A stretch of DNA of 32,958 nt from Acetobacteraceae bacterium (lineage in GTDB: Bacteria; Pseudomonadota; Alphaproteobacteria; Acetobacterales; Acetobacteraceae). The stretch's first letter is position 1; every line of letters starts with the position of its first letter. The notes beneath the pieces are model-generated. The model made no database searches. It had not been told where the DNA came from and worked only from the letters and a program-made list of their open reading frames with translations. This document shows positions 30,437 through 32,958 of the stretch, in pieces. The stretch is taken from positions 1 to 32,958 of the forward strand of contig DAHXNW010000011.1 of assembly GCA_027365195.1 (NCBI GenBank). Direction: 5' to 3'. The translations under genes were made by a program, and so were the position numbers.

Positions 30437-31947
30437 GGCTCGATGCGGCGCGCGCTGGGCGGCCGGCCCCTCATGCGGTGGTGATCGGCAGTGGTTTCGG
30501 CGGGCTCGCCGCCGCGATCCGCCTCGGCGCGCGCGGCTATCGGGTGAGCGTGCTGGAGCGGCTCGCGACACCGGGCGGCCGGGCGCGGGTGTTCCGCCAG
30601 GATGGCTTCACCTTCGATGCCGGCCCGACCATCATCACCGCACCGTTTCTGCTCGAAGAGTTGTGGCAGCTCTGCGGCAAGCGGCTCGCCGACGATGTCG
30701 AGCTGCGCCCGGTGGCACCGTTCTATCGCATCCGCTTCGACGATGGCGCCTGGTTCGATTACAGCGGCGATGCGGCGGCGATGCGCGCCGAGGTGGCGCG
30801 TTTCGCGCCGGGCGATGTGGCCGGCTACGAGCGCTTCATGCGACATAGCGAGGCGATCTTTCGCATCGGCTTCGAGCAGTTGGGCGATGCCTCCTTCGAC
30901 CGCTTCACCGCCATGCTGCGCATTCTGCCCGATCTGCTGCGTCTCGGCGGCTGGCGCAGCGTGCATGGGCTGGTCGCGCGCTACATCAAAGACCCGCGGC
31001 TGCGCGTCGTTTTCAGCTATCACCCGCTGCTGATCGGCGGCAATCCGTTCAGCGCCAGCGCGATCTATTGCCTGATCGCCTTTCTCGAACGGCGCTGGGG
31101 CGTGCATTACGTGATCGGCGGCACCGGCCGGCTGATCGCGGGCATGGCCGCACTGATCGCGGGGCAGGGCGGGGAGCTGCGCCAGAACGCGGAGGTGGCG
31201 GAGATTGTGTTGCGCGACGGTGCCGCCTGCGGCGTGCGCCTCGCCTCCGGGGAATTTGTGGCCGCCGACATCGTCGTCTCCAACGCCGATTCCGCCTGGA
31301 CCCTCCGCCATCTGCTGCCGCCCGCCGCGCGCCGGCGCTGGAGCGACCGCAAGCTCGACCGCGCGCACTATTCCATGGGGCTGTTCGTCTGGTATTTCGG
31401 CACCAGCCGGCGCTATCCGGAGGTGGCGCATCACAGCATTCTGCTTGGCCCGCGCTATCGCGGCCTGCTCGACGATATTTTCACCAAACAGCGTCTGGCG
31501 GCGGATTTCAGCCTCTATCTGCACCGACCGACGGCGAGCGATGCCTCGCTCGCGCCGCCCGGCTGCGATGCGTTCTACGTGCTCTCGCCGGTGCCCAATC
31601 TGCAGAGCGGCATCGACTGGCAAAGCGCCGCCGAACCGTACCGCCAGGCGATCGCGCGGCATCTGGAGGCGACGCTGTTGCCGGGGCTGGAGGCGTCTTT
31701 GTTGTCCTCGCGGGTGATGACGCCGCAGGATTTTCACGACGATCTGCTCAGCCCGCATGGCGCGGGTTTCGGGCTGGAGCCGGTGCTGCGGCAGAGCGCA
31801 TGGTTCCGCCCGCACAACCGCAGCGAGGAGGTTGCGCGTCTCTTCCTCGTCGGTGCTGGCACGCATCCGGGCGCCGGTGTGCCGGGCGTGCTCTCCTCGG
31901 CGCGTGTTCTCGACAGGGTGGTGCCGCATGCCTCCGAACTCGTCTGA
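30433..31947 (+). CDS. crtI: Phytoene desaturase CrtI
   Basis: CrtI is a membrane-associated FAD enzyme that desaturates phytoene to neurosporene or lycopene. The 504-residue product starts with VVIGSGFGGLAAAIRLGARGYRVSVLER (about 16-43) and has GGRARVFRQDGFTFDAGPTIIT and FSYHPLLIGGNPFSASAIYCLI. It continues with WGVHYVIGGTGRLIAGMAALI and ends with LFLVGAGTHPGAGVPGVLSSAR, the bacterial-type desaturase signature. The ATG at 30433 overlaps the small membrane protein stop (ATGA). Longer in-frame readings belong to bchO in another frame. The number of desaturation steps cannot be read from the sequence. Confidence 0.96.
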   Translation: MRLDAARAGRPAPHAVVIGSGFGGLAAAIRLGARGYRVSVLERLATPGGRARVFRQDGFTFDAGPTIITAPFLLEELWQLCGKRLADDVELRPVAPFYRIRFDDGAWFDYSGDAAAMRAEVARFAPGDVAGYERFMRHSEAIFRIGFEQLGDASFDRFTAMLRILPDLLRLGGWRSVHGLVARYIKDPRLRVVFSYHPLLIGGNPFSASAIYCLIAFLERRWGVHYVIGGTGRLIAGMAALIAGQGGELRQNAEVAEIVLRDGAACGVRLASGEFVAADIVVSNADSAWTLRHLLPPAARRRWSDRKLDRAHYSMGLFVWYFGTSRRYPEVAHHSILLGPRYRGLLDDIFTKQRLAADFSLYLHRPTASDASLAPPGCDAFYVLSPVPNLQSGIDWQSAAEPYRQAIARHLEATLLPGLEASLLSSRVMTPQDFHDDLLSPHGAGFGLEPVLRQSAWFRPHNRSEEVARLFLVGAGTHPGAGVPGVLSSARVLDRVVPHASELV

Positions 31948-32958
31948 AGCCACCGATCCGGGGGCCGCTGATCTGGCCGAGTGCCGCGCGCTGCTACGGG
32001 GCGGCTCGCGCAGTTTCCACGCCGCCTCGCGCCTGCTGCCGCGCCGGGTGCGGGCGCCGGCGGCGGCCCTCTATGCTTTCTGCCGCCTCGCCGATGACGC
32101 GATCGACACGCCGGGTGCCGGGCCGGTCGCCCTCGAGTCGCTCTATGCACGGCTTGCGGCGGCCTATCGCGGCGATCCGGCACCGATCGCCGCCGACCGC
32201 GCGCTCGCCGCCGTGCTCGCCCGGCATGCGATTCCGCGCGCGCTGCCCGAGGCGCTGCTGGAGGGTTTCGCCTGGGACGCCGAGGCGCGCCAGTATGACG
32301 ATCTCGCCGCGTTACAGGATTATGCGGCGCGGGTGGCGGGAACGGTCGGGGCGATGATGGCGCTGCTGATGGGCGCGGATGACGCCGCGACGCTCGCGCG
32401 CGCCAGCGAACTCGGCGTGGCGATGCAACTCACCAATATCGCTCGTGACGTGGGCGAGGATGCGAGCGCCGGCCGGCTCTATCTGCCGCTCGACTGGCTG
32501 CGCGAGGCGGGGATCGAGCCGCAGGCGTGGCTCGCGCAGCCGCGCTTCGATGCGGCACTGGCCGGGGTGATCGCCCGGCTGCTCGCCGCTGCGGAGACGC
32601 TCTATGCGCGTGCCGCGCCGGGCATCGCCCGGCTGCCGCATGGTTGCCGCCCGGCGATCCGCGCCGCCGCCGCATTGTATGCCGAGATCGGCCGCGCCGT
32701 GATGCAGCCGGGGCATGACCCGGTGCGGCGTCGTGCCGTGGTGCCCGGGCGGCGCAAGCTCGTGCTGCTCGCCCGTGCCGTGCTGCCCGCGAAGGCTCGT
32801 GAGACGCCGCTCGCATCGCCGCTGCCGGCGGTGCGTTTTCTGGTCGAAGCGGCGGCAAGGCCGCCGCGCGCGACGGCGCCGACGCTCTGGCAGCGCGCCG
32901 ATCAGCGTCTGGCCTGGCTGATCGCCTTGTTCGACCGGCTTGAGCGCGACGCATTTGA
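31928..32958 (+). CDS. crtB: Phytoene synthase CrtB (3' end just beyond the window)
   Basis: CrtB joins two geranylgeranyl diphosphates to phytoene, the first carotenoid step. From ATG 31928 the frame runs 343 codons and is still open at the last two bases; the out-of-frame tga at 32956-32958 is not its stop. Motifs include GGSRSFHAASRLLPRRVRAPAAALYAFCRLADDAID with the first Asp-rich site, QDYAARVAGTVGAMMALLMG, and the second site LTNIARDVGEDASAGRLYLPLDWL. Family members end near this length, so only a few codons should be missing. It overlaps crtI by 20 bp, the usual crtI-crtB coupling. Confidence 0.95.
   Translation, partial: MPPNSSEATDPGAADLAECRALLRGGSRSFHAASRLLPRRVRAPAAALYAFCRLADDAIDTPGAGPVALESLYARLAAAYRGDPAPIAADRALAAVLARHAIPRALPEALLEGFAWDAEARQYDDLAALQDYAARVAGTVGAMMALLMGADDAATLARASELGVAMQLTNIARDVGEDASAGRLYLPLDWLREAGIEPQAWLAQPRFDAALAGVIARLLAAAETLYARAAPGIARLPHGCRPAIRAAAALYAEIGRAVMQPGHDPVRRRAVVPGRRKLVLLARAVLPAKARETPLASPLPAVRFLVEAAARPPRATAPTLWQRADQRLAWLIALFDRLERDAF

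Noticed and set aside
29497-31953. Open frame of about 820 codons on the minus strand across bchO-crtI
   Set aside because: Same reasoning: no motif, antisense to CrtI and BchO with intact signatures.
32956-32958. tga at the very end as the crtB stop codon
   Set aside because: It is out of frame: from ATG 31928 the last complete codon is ttt at 32954-32956, leaving two bases of an unfinished codon.

Overview
This window is most of a photosynthesis gene cluster from a GC-rich purple alphaproteobacterium. The gene set is that of an aerobic anoxygenic or facultative phototroph that makes bacteriochlorophyll a: light-independent protochlorophyllide reductase BchNBL, the O2-dependent cyclase AcsF, reaction-centre gene puhA, and the regulator pair PpsR/PpaA. 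Overall style (very high GC, tightly packed genes, crtI-crtB next to bchIDO) would fit Acetobacteraceae such as Acidiphilium, Acidisphaera or Rhodopila, but that placement is inference; no rRNA or other marker is present.

Layout. Positions 1-507 (minus) hold the start of mfd and the complete sdhE, general housekeeping genes at the edge of the cluster. Positions 566-1990 (minus) encode an exopolysaccharide sugar-phosphate transferase of the XrtA/PEP-CTERM-associated type. From 9618 down to 2123 (minus) runs a compact seven-gene unit: ppaA/aerR, ppsR, bchG, a PucC-like transporter, bchP, tspO and hemC. A divergent control region of about 320 bp (9619-9937) separates it from the plus-strand genes and carries several TGT-N12-ACA-type PpsR operators. 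The plus strand then reads bchF-bchN-bchB-bchH-bchL-bchM-lhaA-puhA-puhB-puhC-(93-aa gene)-acsF-puhE fusion-hemA-bchI-bchD-bchO-(88-aa membrane protein)-crtI-crtB, with crtB still open at the last base. Most neighbours overlap by ATGA, GTGA or TGATG junctions, so translation is probably coupled along long operons.

How the genes work together. HemA makes 5-aminolevulinate and HemC makes hydroxymethylbilane for the shared tetrapyrrole trunk. BchH/BchI/BchD insert Mg, BchM methylates, AcsF closes ring E, BchNBL reduces ring D, BchF hydrates the 3-vinyl group, BchG esterifies and BchP reduces the tail. LhaA, PuhB, PuhC and PuhE assemble the photocomplexes around PuhA. CrtB and CrtI start carotenoid synthesis. 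bchC, bchXYZ, pufBALM and the remaining crt genes are not in the window.

The most striking element is the puhE gene. It is fused in frame to a complete COG0523/CobW-type metal-chaperone GTPase with a CxCC motif and a His-rich loop, giving one 593-residue protein between the diiron cyclase AcsF and HemA. Other points of interest are the operator cluster overlapping the ppaA promoter, a PpsR with only one cysteine, and two small uncharacterised genes embedded in the operon.
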